Shown: in pieces, positions 1 through 7,778 of the stretch | How positions within the stretch are numbered: position 1 is the first letter of the stretch | Layout of the letters: every line of letters begins with the position of its first letter | Position numbers and translations under genes: made by a program | NCBI GenBank assembly: GCA_021836125.1 | Contig: JAKBJF010000006.1 | Span: 1 to 41,701, forward strand | Length of the DNA: 41,701 bases | Source of the DNA: Nanobdellota archaeon | Lineage (GTDB): Archaea > Nanobdellota > Nanobdellia > Parvarchaeales > Parvarchaeaceae | Reading direction: 5' to 3' | Notes under the pieces: model-generated | Databases searched by the model: none | Seen by the model: the letters and a program-made list of their open reading frames with translations, nothing else | Told to the model about the DNA's origin: nothing

Positions 1-1382
1 TAATAATGCTGCGGAAACCATCAGATGTATACAAAAGTACTACGGATTTAAGAAATTATTTCGCTAAGGACGCTTCTATATATTTCGTTTCAGAAGCGCT
101 TCAAAAATTCGTTGAAACTGACAGCAAATCTGATTTACTATTGGAACTAAAAATCCTAGATGTCCCGAAACGCATAAAATCGGGGGAAAGGTTGTCGGAC
201 GAAGAAAAGAAAAGCTTAAGGGAAAAAATTCCCGGCGGTTCTGGTTATAGCTATGATGTAGAAGAATTAGATTATGAATATGCAGGGTTAAAGTCGTTCT
301 TGTCTAGCATAGACGCAAATAAGTCATTTATGCTATGGAGATTACTTCTTAAAAGTATCGCCAACAAAACGGAATCCGACGCGAAAGATTTCTTCTCCGG
401 CAGTTATTCTTGGTTTTATTATAACGTTCACAAAACGCAATTCTATGCAAGTTTTGTAAAACTTCTTAGAAATGAAAGATGGCTTGCGAATAAAGATGGT
501 AATTTAAAGAGACCGGCCGACATGGCCTTTGAAGACTTATCGGATGAATACATTAAGGACGGAAATAATATGAGGATATTGTTTGAGGTTCTCGGCATAT
601 CAATGGCAAAAAATGACATAATCGAACAGTTACCTCAAGAAGAAAGAAAAAAACTTGAACTTACGGAAGGATACAGCAGTGCGCAACTTAGCGAAATATT
701 AAAAAACGCGGAGACTCTGACTAATCAAAATGAAATTAAGAATGAAAATGTAGAAACTTGGGCACCTAAAAACGCCCCCAACGAAATAAAAACTCCAATT
801 GAAATTATTGACCCAATCAAAATAAAACCTCCTGAGTTAGAGGGCCAAAGCAGCACATTAAATATAACGCCTGCTGAAGCACAAAGTAAAGAGGAAAATA
901 AAAGCGCAGAAGGGGAGCCCGGAATTTTAAATCTGACTGACAAGAAGGACATCGGAGATTGGGGAGAAAAGAAAGTCTATGAGGCCCTTAAAGAGAAATA
1001 CAAAGAGTCTGGCAGCATTAAAGAAACTGATTTTGGTTTTAGAGTTAGTGATGGCGTGGAGGTTGTTTGGCTAAATAAAAATGGAAACGTTGGAAAAGGT
1101 TGCGATTTTATAATAAAAAAAGGCGAAATAGAACTTGAGTACATTGAAGTAAAAACAACTAAGAGCGACGAACAAGAATTAATAGAAATTACTGGTGTTC
1201 AATGGGAGTTTGCTAGAAAGCTTTATGATAATAAAAAAGGTGAAAAATATTCTGTTTATGTTGTTACAAAAGCTGGTGAACTGGATGCTAGAATTATAAA
1301 GCTACAAAACCCGATTAGGCTTTGGCATGAAGGTAAACTTTATGCGCATCCAATAAATTTCAAGCTCCCCCCTCTTGTGTAA
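1..1382 (+). CDS. NOV_C/DUF3883 domain protein, 5'-partial (sacsin/NO VEIN-like)
   Basis: The visible part is at least 458 residues and the reading frame is open to the window edge, so the ATG at 6 may be internal. The C-terminal 150 residues look like the NOV_C (DUF3883) domain: a WGEKKVYEALKE helix near residue 316, GCDFII with Asp367, and IEVKTT with Glu381 and Lys383. This is a D...ExK arrangement typical of PD-(D/E)XK nuclease folds. The middle segment (RNERWLANKDG, then ILFEVLGI) resembles the region before this domain in large sacsin/NO VEIN-type GHKL ATPases, so an ATPase N-terminus is probably upstream. Residues 240-310 are a polar, Asn/Glu/Pro-rich linker. It lies directly upstream of vsr-dcm and a GHKL-nuclease gene, which points to a role in defence or modification. 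The domain call is fairly secure; the function is inferred. Confidence 0.75.
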   Translation, partial: IMLRKPSDVYKSTTDLRNYFAKDASIYFVSEALQKFVETDSKSDLLLELKILDVPKRIKSGERLSDEEKKSLREKIPGGSGYSYDVEELDYEYAGLKSFLSSIDANKSFMLWRLLLKSIANKTESDAKDFFSGSYSWFYYNVHKTQFYASFVKLLRNERWLANKDGNLKRPADMAFEDLSDEYIKDGNNMRILFEVLGISMAKNDIIEQLPQEERKKLELTEGYSSAQLSEILKNAETLTNQNEIKNENVETWAPKNAPNEIKTPIEIIDPIKIKPPELEGQSSTLNITPAEAQSKEENKSAEGEPGILNLTDKKDIGDWGEKKVYEALKEKYKESGSIKETDFGFRVSDGVEVVWLNKNGNVGKGCDFIIKKGEIELEYIEVKTTKSDEQELIEITGVQWEFARKLYDNKKGEKYSVYVVTKAGELDARIIKLQNPIRLWHEGKLYAHPINFKLPPLV

Positions 1383-1396
1383 ACAAATATATAAAC

Positions 1397-1412
1397 GTGC
1401 CTAGAAAGGCAC
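1397..1412 (+). terminator. 6-bp perfect stem-loop after the DUF3883 gene
   Basis: GTGCCT and AGGCAC form a perfect 6-bp stem with an AGAA loop, 14 bases after the stop codon at 1382 and before the vsr promoter region. No long T tract follows. It could be a transcript 3' end or processing structure; the terminator role is a guess. Confidence 0.35.
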
Positions 1413-1469
1413 TAAAGCCAGTTACCCATGCAAGGAAACTTATTTAACGTCCCCACCACTTAATTAAGT

Positions 1470-1901
1470 ATGACAGCAATAAAGTTCAGAGCTCCAACAA
1501 AATCGGTCTCTTTAAGAATGAGGCAAGTTAAAAGCAGTGGGACGAGCATAGAAAAACGAGCAGAACAGTTAATAAAGGAATTGGATTTAGACTACGAATT
1601 TCAGCCAAAATTATATGGCCATCCAGATTTTAGAATAGTTGGCACTAAAATATTGATATTTTGTGACGGTTCTTTTTGGCATGGCAGGAATAAATCCGAT
1701 TTAAATGGCGAATCGTTTGGCAGAAACGCAAAATTCTGGAAAGAGAAAATAAATTACAATTTAAAACGCGACTCAAAAATAAACCGCACGTTAAAAAAAG
1801 AGGGCTGGATCATTCTTAGATTCTGGGACACTGAAATAAACAAAAAACAAGAATACGTAAAATCAAAAATTATTGAAGAGGTTTTAGATGCAAGAAAATA
1901 G
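1470..1901 (+). CDS. vsr: Vsr-like very short patch repair endonuclease
   Basis: The 143-residue protein has the layout of Vsr family nucleases, which nick 5' of T:G mismatches produced by deamination of 5-methylcytosine. Visible features are an N-terminal RMRQVKSSGTSIEKRA segment, GHPDF with the likely catalytic Asp53, FCDGSFWHG (residues 64-72) matching the family FWHG motif, FWKEKI..N..RD (89-101), and GWIILRFWDTEI (112-123). Length is normal for Vsr. Its last 14 bases overlap the start of the cytosine methyltransferase gene, so the two are probably translationally coupled. This is the classic Vsr-Dcm partnership. An AT-rich box (cttatttaac) about 25 bp upstream suggests a promoter and leaderless start at 1470. 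In defence islands a Vsr homologue can also serve as the restriction nuclease, so repair versus restriction is open. Confidence 0.88.
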   Translation: MTAIKFRAPTKSVSLRMRQVKSSGTSIEKRAEQLIKELDLDYEFQPKLYGHPDFRIVGTKILIFCDGSFWHGRNKSDLNGESFGRNAKFWKEKINYNLKRDSKINRTLKKEGWIILRFWDTEINKKQEYVKSKIIEEVLDARK

Positions 1902-2973
1902 TGAGTTAACTGCTATAGACCTGTTTTCTGGAGCAGGAGGTCTTACTTTGGGTCTAAAAATGGCTGGTTTTAAAGTCGTCGCTGCGATTGAAGTAGAACC
2001 AAAAATAGCAAAAACTTATGCAAGTAATCATCCAGAGGCGGCTTTGTTAATTGAGGACATAAGAAAAGTAACCGCAAAGGAAATTTACAAAAAGACAGGC
2101 GTAAAGTCTATAGATTTAATAGCAGGATGTCCGCCTTGCCAAGGATTCTCTAAATTAACCGAAAAATACCATAGACAAGACGAGAGAAACGGTTTAGTTA
2201 TGGAAATGGGTAGACTGATAAAAGAGATACTGCCAAAAGCGATAATGATGGAAAACGTGCCGGGCTTGGCTAAACAAGATAATCCAATCTTCAATGAATT
2301 TCTGAATCTTATTCAAGCTATCGGATATAAAGTCAATTATTCAGTCCTCCAGCTCGCCGATTTCGGGATACCGCAGTCTAGAAGACGCTTGGTTCTGCTC
2401 GCGGGGCGACATTTTGAGATTAAACTCCCGAAAAGAGAGTACTCCCAAAAAGGCGACAAAAAGAAAGGCCTTAAACCGTGGCTTACCCTTAAAGATGCAT
2501 TGTCAGGATTTGATTCTAAGGATACACGAACTTTTGAAGAGACATTACCTTATGGTGGCCCCGCGAAATTTGATTGGAAGGTGGTTAGTAACATTAGTAA
2601 AATAAGTAGAAAACGCTTGGCCACTCTTAAGTCCGGACAAACATGCAGAGATCTGCCATTAAAATTACAGTTAGAATGCCAATCTCAGCCAAATGGTTTC
2701 AAAAACGTTTACGGAAAACTTAGTTGGAATAAGACGCCGCCAACCATAACGAGTGGCTTCAAAACGCCGTCCATGGGCAGATTCGGGCATCCTTCTAAAA
2801 CAAGAACAATTTCAGTTAGAGAGGCGGCACTTATACAAACGTTTCCAAAAGATTACAGATTCGAAACTACCTCCATAGGCACGGTGGCCGAAATGATTGG
2901 GAATGCACTGCCACCAAAATTCGCGAAAATCGTTAGTAAAACCTGTTTTGAAGCATTATTAAGCAAATCTTAA
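1888..2973 (+). CDS. dcm: DNA (cytosine-5-)-methyltransferase
   Basis: This 361-residue enzyme transfers a methyl group from S-adenosylmethionine to C5 of cytosine in a specific DNA sequence. Canonical motifs are in order: motif I DLFSGAGGLT (11-20), motif IV GCPPCQGF with catalytic Cys84, motif VI MENVPGL (Glu122), motif VIII QSRRR (163-167), a target-recognition region around 175-300, and motif X GNALPP near residue 340. It overlaps vsr by 14 bases and precedes the GHKL-nuclease gene. Together they look like a restriction-modification cassette in which this enzyme marks self DNA. The recognition sequence cannot be read from the protein. Motifs are intact, so it is probably active. Confidence 0.95.
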   Translation: MQENSELTAIDLFSGAGGLTLGLKMAGFKVVAAIEVEPKIAKTYASNHPEAALLIEDIRKVTAKEIYKKTGVKSIDLIAGCPPCQGFSKLTEKYHRQDERNGLVMEMGRLIKEILPKAIMMENVPGLAKQDNPIFNEFLNLIQAIGYKVNYSVLQLADFGIPQSRRRLVLLAGRHFEIKLPKREYSQKGDKKKGLKPWLTLKDALSGFDSKDTRTFEETLPYGGPAKFDWKVVSNISKISRKRLATLKSGQTCRDLPLKLQLECQSQPNGFKNVYGKLSWNKTPPTITSGFKTPSMGRFGHPSKTRTISVREAALIQTFPKDYRFETTSIGTVAEMIGNALPPKFAKIVSKTCFEALLSKS

Positions 2974-2986
2974 AAGATATATATTA
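2974..2986 (+). promoter_or_regulatory. Box A-like promoter for the GHKL-nuclease gene
   Basis: The AT-only stretch agatatata starts right after the dcm stop codon and is centred about 28 bp before the ATG at 3007. This is the spacing expected for an archaeal TATA box serving a leaderless mRNA. It suggests the effector gene can be transcribed separately from the methyltransferase. Confidence 0.45.
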
Positions 2987-3006
2987 GTGCATAATAAGTT
3001 GAGCCT

Positions 3007-5001
3007 ATGACCGACAACAAAAAATATACAATGATAGTAGATAAGATGATCGTAAATAAACTAGGATTTAAGTTATACGATAAAGTTTCTGCCGTAGTCT
3101 CAGAACTAATAGCAAATGCTTACGATGCAGATGCAGAACTCGTTACGATAAATTTACCAATTGGCAAGGTTCTAGGCTCTAACGATATTATAGAAGTTAT
3201 AGACGATGGCGTAGGCATGACTCCAGACGAGATAAATAATTTTTATTTGCCGGTTGGAGCAGAAAGGAGGCTAGATAAAAATCGCGGAGACCTTTCAATT
3301 GAAAAAAACAGACCAGTCATGGGCCGTAAAGGAATAGGAAAGCTGTCAGCGTTTGGCGTTTGTAAAACAATCGAAATAAAATCTTCCGGCGGGGAGAAAA
3401 CTAGCAAAGGTTACAGAGTTGCTCATCTAAAAATAGAGTATGATGAAATAATTGGAGATAAGAATAAGAATTTAGATTATCATCCAACTGTTCTTAGAGA
3501 TGATGAAACTTGGGCAGAAAGAAGAGGAACTACGATAACATTGAAAGACTTTCTTAAGAAAAGAGTACCAGACGCAGAAACTTTGGAAAGGCAACTAGCA
3601 TCTAGATTTTCGATTATACTGAATAAAGGGGATAAATTTGACGTAAAGGTTGTTGATACAAAGGAAATTCCAGAAGAAGAGTTCTACGTTAAAAACATAA
3701 AAATTGATGTGATGGACGGAACAAAGATAAGCGTTGACGATAGACCAATTAAACTGGAAAATGGAGAGGAACTAAAAGTTAATGGGTGGGCTGCCATGGC
3801 AAAAAGCCCGCACAAAAATCCAGAGACCGCGGGTGTAAGAATATATGTTAGAGGCAAGTTTGCTGCTACAACCAGAGATTTTAATCAACCTGCTGGATTC
3901 CAAGGAGAATTCGTTGCGAGATCTTATTTAGTTGGAGAAATACATGCGGATTGGTTAGATAAAACGGAAGATCTAATACAAACACATAGACAAGATATAA
4001 TCTGGGAATCTGAATACGGAGAGGCTTTTGCGGCTTGGGGCAGGGAATTAATAAAAGAAGTGGCAAAACGAGGGCGAGAACCGAGAAGAGAAAGAGTTCG
4101 GGATGCATTTTTAGCAGCGGCACAATTAGAAAAACGCGCGAGTGTTCGTTTCAATAACTCTGATTTAGAGAAAGAAGCAATAGAGGTCGGCAAACAACTT
4201 AGTGGCTTTGCATCAGAGGACGAGTTAGAAGACGAGGAATATGTAAAAGGTCTTTCAGAAATAATACTTATGCTTACTCCACATAAACTTCTATTTGATG
4301 CATTTAACAAGATAAAAGACATGGTAAAATCCGGGAGCATAAACTCGGCCGAACTAATAAAGTTATTCGAAACAACAAGAATTGCCCAATTAGCTTCATA
4401 TGGACAGATTGTAGAAGAAAAATTAAGTGCAATGGATACGTTCAAGGCGGCAATAAGAAATGATCAAACGACAGAACTAGAGCTTCAAACTATTCTAGAA
4501 TCGGCACCTTGGCTTATAAAACATGATTGGACAGTAATTACAATGAATCGGGCGTTGTCAACGTTTCAAGGCGCCTTTTCTTCATGGTACAAAAAGAATA
4601 CTGAAGAGGACATAATCTTTTTGACCGATGCCACCTCTTTAAATAAGCGACCAGACTTTATTTTCCTTCACGAAGACAATTCTTTAATAATAGTTGAAAT
4701 AAAGCCCCCGAAACGGGTTTTTGATGATTCAGATTGGAGCAGATTAGAAAAATATCATGATTATATAGAAAAGTTCTTTAAAGTGAATTCAAACTTTTTA
4801 AAGGATTTTCCGAATGGGTTTAAAACCATATTAATAAGAGATAATGAAAAAGTAAGCTCAACAGTAGAGAAGGCAATGAAGAATTTAAAAGAGCATAACA
4901 AGCTAGAAACATATACTTGGGAAGAGTTACTAAGAGAAACGGAAATAGCACATAAAGATTTTCTTCGCGCAAGAGATGAAATGGGATCTAAAACTAAATG
5001 A
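3007..5001 (+). CDS. GHKL (MORC/Hsp90-like) ATPase fused to Shedu-like PD-(D/E)XK nuclease
   Basis: The 664-residue protein has two recognisable parts. The N-terminus is a GHKL ATPase: the Mg-binding Asn box SELIANAYDAD (Asn37), the DDGVGM motif (66-71), and the glycine lid GRKGIGKL (106-113), as in MORC, MutL and Hsp90. Residues 120-340 fit the associated transducer-like region. Residues 380-480 are helical and charged. The C-terminus from about 480 (ESAPWLIK) resembles the Shedu/DUF4263 nuclease fold, with RPDF (Asp550), IVEIKPP (Glu564, Lys566) and a downstream WSRLEKYHDYIEKF helix. The likely role is an ATP-gated DNA-cleaving effector in a restriction system guarded by the upstream cytosine methyltransferase. 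GHKL ATPases of this kind near DNA methylases are known. The nuclease assignment rests on motifs only. Confidence 0.85.
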   Translation: MTDNKKYTMIVDKMIVNKLGFKLYDKVSAVVSELIANAYDADAELVTINLPIGKVLGSNDIIEVIDDGVGMTPDEINNFYLPVGAERRLDKNRGDLSIEKNRPVMGRKGIGKLSAFGVCKTIEIKSSGGEKTSKGYRVAHLKIEYDEIIGDKNKNLDYHPTVLRDDETWAERRGTTITLKDFLKKRVPDAETLERQLASRFSIILNKGDKFDVKVVDTKEIPEEEFYVKNIKIDVMDGTKISVDDRPIKLENGEELKVNGWAAMAKSPHKNPETAGVRIYVRGKFAATTRDFNQPAGFQGEFVARSYLVGEIHADWLDKTEDLIQTHRQDIIWESEYGEAFAAWGRELIKEVAKRGREPRRERVRDAFLAAAQLEKRASVRFNNSDLEKEAIEVGKQLSGFASEDELEDEEYVKGLSEIILMLTPHKLLFDAFNKIKDMVKSGSINSAELIKLFETTRIAQLASYGQIVEEKLSAMDTFKAAIRNDQTTELELQTILESAPWLIKHDWTVITMNRALSTFQGAFSSWYKKNTEEDIIFLTDATSLNKRPDFIFLHEDNSLIIVEIKPPKRVFDDSDWSRLEKYHDYIEKFFKVNSNFLKDFPNGFKTILIRDNEKVSSTVEKAMKNLKEHNKLETYTWEELLRETEIAHKDFLRARDEMGSKTK

Positions 5002-5135
5002 ACATAAAGATGGAAAAATACTCAAAAGCAAAATCAACCTTAGTTAAAAATCTAATAAAAGAAACGAGTTTCCCCAAGAAACGCCATTCTCCTCACAATA
5101 ATACATGTCCATCTACTAATATTGATGTGATCTAA
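4998..5135 (+). CDS. Possible 45-residue ORF coupled to the GHKL-nuclease gene
   Basis: An ATG at 4998 overlaps the TGA stop of the previous gene (ATGA) and opens a 45-codon frame ending at TAA 5133-5135. The peptide is basic (MNIKMEKYSKAKSTL..., then KKRHSPHNN) with one cysteine and no recognised domain. The stop-start overlap is typical of coupled genes, but the composition is unremarkable and it could be a decayed remnant. Its only support is position and frame. Confidence 0.3.
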   Translation: MNIKMEKYSKAKSTLVKNLIKETSFPKKRHSPHNNTCPSTNIDVI

Positions 5136-5175
5136 TTTGCTGTGCTGTTTCGTGTGCAAAAAGGCGATTTGTATA

Positions 5176-5565
5176 TTATAAGGGTCTTTTGTATACTCCC
5201 CTCTTTTTAACGTTTTGTTCCCTTGCGCTCACGACATTATAGCTACCGTCGTCCTTTCTTGATACGATTAAGTGTATATCGTGTCTCGCGTCTTTTTTGA
5301 ATAATATCATATATTTGAGACCCAGCCCGCTTCTTATCTCATCTCTCTCAGAGCGGTCTTCTATCGCGATTATTCCCTCTAATCCACCGTTTAGTACGCG
5401 TATTATGTCGTTTCTGTCAAGATTTCTTTCTTTTTCTCTGACTTTATAGTGTGCGCTGTAGCTTATACATCGTTGTGAAAACTCCTGAGAACAAGATATT
5501 TCCTGCTGTTTGCGGCTGCGATTTGTCTCCCAAAAGAAGATTATAACCTCTCTTGTCCATGCCAC
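5176..5565 (-). CDS. DUF4258-like small protein
   Basis: Residues 35-120 match the pattern of DUF4258 and related RelE-like small proteins: YSAHYKVREKERNLDRNDIIRVL near the start, then a beta-rich segment (KYMILFKK, DIHLIVSR, YNVVSA). Such proteins often occur next to mobile or defence genes, and some are toxin-like, but no activity is established for this one. The first 30 residues are unlike the family, and an AT-rich box lies only about 12 bp before the start. The true start may therefore be further in, or the 5' end may be altered. No antitoxin partner is visible. It faces the defence island from the other strand. Confidence 0.55.
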   Translation of the reverse strand: MAWTREVIIFFWETNRSRKQQEISCSQEFSQRCISYSAHYKVREKERNLDRNDIIRVLNGGLEGIIAIEDRSERDEIRSGLGLKYMILFKKDARHDIHLIVSRKDDGSYNVVSAREQNVKKRGVYKRPL

Positions 5566-5731
5566 TGTTTAAATCCGTTATCACAAAGTCATACATTATT
5601 CGTTTTACCATATCTTTATCACGCTAAGAACTTATCGGCTATTAATACTTTTGTACCTAATATCGCGACTATATTGCCTATAAGGAAAAAATTATTATAG
5701 CTGGCGACCATTATAAAAATGTGAATCAAAA

Positions 5732-6145
5732 ATGGAAGAAAAATACAAGACGCCTTCGATTACTGTAGACGGTGTGCTGATAAAAGATGGAAAAATACTA
5801 TTAGTAAGGCGCGGACATGCCCCTTACGAGGGAATGTGGGCTACGCCGGGTGGTTTCGTTGAATATGGTGAAACTACCGAGAATGCTGTATTAAGGGAAG
5901 TAAAGGAAGAAACTGGTTTAGAAAGTACTCTTGAGGCTTTAGTAGGCGTATATTCAGACCCTAAAAGGGATCCTAGAAAACACATTATTTCTATAGCTTA
6001 TCTGTTAAAGGATCCGATAGGAGAACCTAAGGGGGCTGACGATGCAAAGGAAGCGAAATGGTGGGACCTGGATTCGCTGCCACCCCTTGCATTCGATCAT
6101 GAAATGATAATTTCGGATGCAATAAAATTAAAATACAAGAAGTGA
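5732..6145 (+). CDS. Nudix hydrolase (ADP-ribose/NTP pyrophosphatase type)
   Basis: The 137-residue protein is a single Nudix domain, which hydrolyses a nucleoside diphosphate linked to another moiety. The full Nudix box is present: GGFVEYGETTENAVLREVKE followed by ETGL, with the metal-binding REVKEE glutamates. The preceding TPSITVDGVLIKDGKILLVRRG strand pair and the following DPKRDPRKHIISIAYL are typical of ADP-ribose pyrophosphatase or MutT-like enzymes. It sits before a phosphoribosyltransferase and close to the NAD salvage genes, so NAD or ADP-ribose breakdown products are plausible substrates. This is inferred from context only. Confidence 0.88.
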   Translation: MEEKYKTPSITVDGVLIKDGKILLVRRGHAPYEGMWATPGGFVEYGETTENAVLREVKEETGLESTLEALVGVYSDPKRDPRKHIISIAYLLKDPIGEPKGADDAKEAKWWDLDSLPPLAFDHEMIISDAIKLKYKK

Positions 6146-6202
6146 GTATTGTCCTTTAATCCGCATTTAAAACATTTAATCCTATAAAAATTATCATAAC
6201 TT

Positions 6203-6835
6203 ATGTTCACGGACAGAAGAGAAGCTGGCAAAAGGCTCTCGGCGCTTCTTTACAAGTACAAAGACAAGGACTGTGTAGTGCTTGCGATTCCCAGAGGAGG
6301 CGTCATAGTCGCTGACGAAGTCTGTGCCGCACTGAACGCAAAAATGGGACTTATTATAACACGAAAAATAGGGGCTCCTGATGACGAAGAACTTGCGATA
6401 GGTGCAATAGCGCCTGACGGTACTACTGTGCTTGATGGTGAACTGATAAGGAACCTGTTCGTTAGGGAAGACTATATACAAAAAGAGAAGAAAAAACAAT
6501 TGAAGGAGATATACAGACGCATAAAGAGATATCACGCGGACAAGTTGCCGTACACTATAAAAAAAAGAACTGTCATAGTAGTCGACGATGGCATGGCCAG
6601 CGGGTTTACAATAATAGCGGCGATACACTATCTTAAAAAGAAAGGTGCAAAAAGAATCGTAATAGGAACGCCGGTTGCTCCGATTGAGATAGTAAAAAAG
6701 ATTTCGGTAGAAGCTGATGAGATAGCGGTTCTTGACACTCCTAATCCCTTCTATGCGATAGGTCACTTCTACAAAAATTTTGAACAAGTTCCTGACGAGG
6801 AAGTACTTTCGGTTTTAAAGAAATACATTAACTGA
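6203..6835 (+). CDS. Predicted phosphoribosyltransferase (COG1926-like)
   Basis: This is a type I phosphoribosyltransferase fold of 210 residues. The PRPP-binding motif is VIVVDDGMASGFT near residues 128-140: two acidic residues and a small-residue loop. The N-terminal VLAIPRGGVIVADEV and TRKIGAPDDEELAIGAI are characteristic of the uncharacterised COG1926 family. The hood region does not identify a base substrate. Its stop codon abuts the 3' end of the convergent PRPP synthetase gene at 6836, placing a PRPP consumer and the PRPP producer end to end. An AT-rich box (tttaaaacattta) lies about 35 bp before the ATG. The family is clear; the substrate is unknown. Confidence 0.85.
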   Translation: MFTDRREAGKRLSALLYKYKDKDCVVLAIPRGGVIVADEVCAALNAKMGLIITRKIGAPDDEELAIGAIAPDGTTVLDGELIRNLFVREDYIQKEKKKQLKEIYRRIKRYHADKLPYTIKKRTVIVVDDGMASGFTIIAAIHYLKKKGAKRIVIGTPVAPIEIVKKISVEADEIAVLDTPNPFYAIGHFYKNFEQVPDEEVLSVLKKYIN

Positions 6836-7741
6836 CTATTTTTCCTTAAGCATTTCTGAACAGCATTTTGCCACCAGTGGTGATATGTCTACGATATCTG
6901 CCTTGTCATTTGGTACGCTATTAGACCCTATTATCTTTTCTACACCAGCGGCTTTCAGCTTATCAAACGCACCATTCAACATCAGAAGATGCGTTGCTAT
7001 AACAAAAATCCTTTTTGCACCTAGCTTCTTCAATTCTTCTGCAGCCAGGCGTATGGTCTCACCGGTGCTTATTATGTCGTCCACGATTATTATGTCATGA
7101 CCAGTAACGTCGGTCTCCGGATCTTTTGTTATTTTGACTTCTCCAGTCTGTTTATTTCTTTCCTTTCCGAGAAATGACGAGCTTGCCCCCAGCACTTTTG
7201 CTAGTTCGTCCGCTCTGCTTATACCCCCATTATCTGGTGAGATAACTATCGGCTTAACAAGGTCCTGAGGCAGAGATTTTGCCAGCAACGAAGAAGGATA
7301 TATTATTTTGGTCTTGCCGTTAAAGACCTTCAATGATTCCGGCCTATGCGGCTCCGCAACTACAAGTCCATCGGCTTTCAATCCGCCAAGTATTTTTAAA
7401 ATCGTTTCTATGCTTACGGCTTCTCCAGGCGTGAATTCCTTATTCTGCCTTGAATACGCGAGATAAGGCACGACTAGTATAGTCTTTCGCGCCTTAAGCC
7501 TCTGCATCAGATCTAAAATTAGAAATAACTGAATCAGTTTCTCGTCTTGAGGAGGCTGTGTTGATTGTACGAGTATGACATTCTTTCCAGCTATCTGCGG
7601 AGGCAATTTTATATAAGATTCTCCATCTGGAAGCTGTCTATAGTCTATAGCAAAAAAATCCAGATCGAGTGTCTCTGCGACAACTTCTCCTATACCGTTT
7701 GAGGCCGGTCCGCCAACAACTACGGTATCGCGTTCCTTCAT
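6836..7741 (-). CDS. prs: Ribose-phosphate pyrophosphokinase (PRPP synthetase)
   Basis: The 301-residue enzyme makes PRPP from ribose 5-phosphate and ATP. It shows family landmarks: a PDGESYIKLP strand, VQSTQPPQDEKLIQLFLILD, PYLAYSRQNKEF with the conserved Arg/Gln region, AEPHRPESLKVF, SPDNGG, the flexible-loop KERNKQTGEV carrying the catalytic Lys and Arg, and the ribose-phosphate binding IIIVDDIISTGET. Length and lack of an allosteric extension fit the archaeal class. It is the last gene of a minus-strand run pncA-nadE-prs (37 bp after nadE). PRPP is the co-substrate of the divergent nicotinate phosphoribosyltransferase, so the operon couples PRPP supply to NAD salvage. Confidence 0.96.
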   Translation of the reverse strand: MKERDTVVVGGPASNGIGEVVAETLDLDFFAIDYRQLPDGESYIKLPPQIAGKNVILVQSTQPPQDEKLIQLFLILDLMQRLKARKTILVVPYLAYSRQNKEFTPGEAVSIETILKILGGLKADGLVVAEPHRPESLKVFNGKTKIIYPSSLLAKSLPQDLVKPIVISPDNGGISRADELAKVLGASSSFLGKERNKQTGEVKITKDPETDVTGHDIIIVDDIISTGETIRLAAEELKKLGAKRIFVIATHLLMLNGAFDKLKAAGVEKIIGSNSVPNDKADIVDISPLVAKCCSEMLKEK

Positions 7742-7778
7742 ACTTTTAACAACGTTTTCCGTAAATTAAATCGTTTCC

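Noticed and set aside
3924-4445. Long minus-strand frame inside the GHKL-nuclease gene
   Set aside because: Shadow of a well-supported coding frame; Ser/Leu-rich nonsense translation.
1-5001. DISARM or BREX system
   Set aside because: Apart from the methyltransferase, none of the core genes (drmA/drmB; pglZ, brxC) is visible.
6194-6787. 197-codon minus-strand frame opposite the phosphoribosyltransferase
   Set aside because: Its composition is the mirror of the real gene, with biased Tyr/Phe/Arg runs and no motif.
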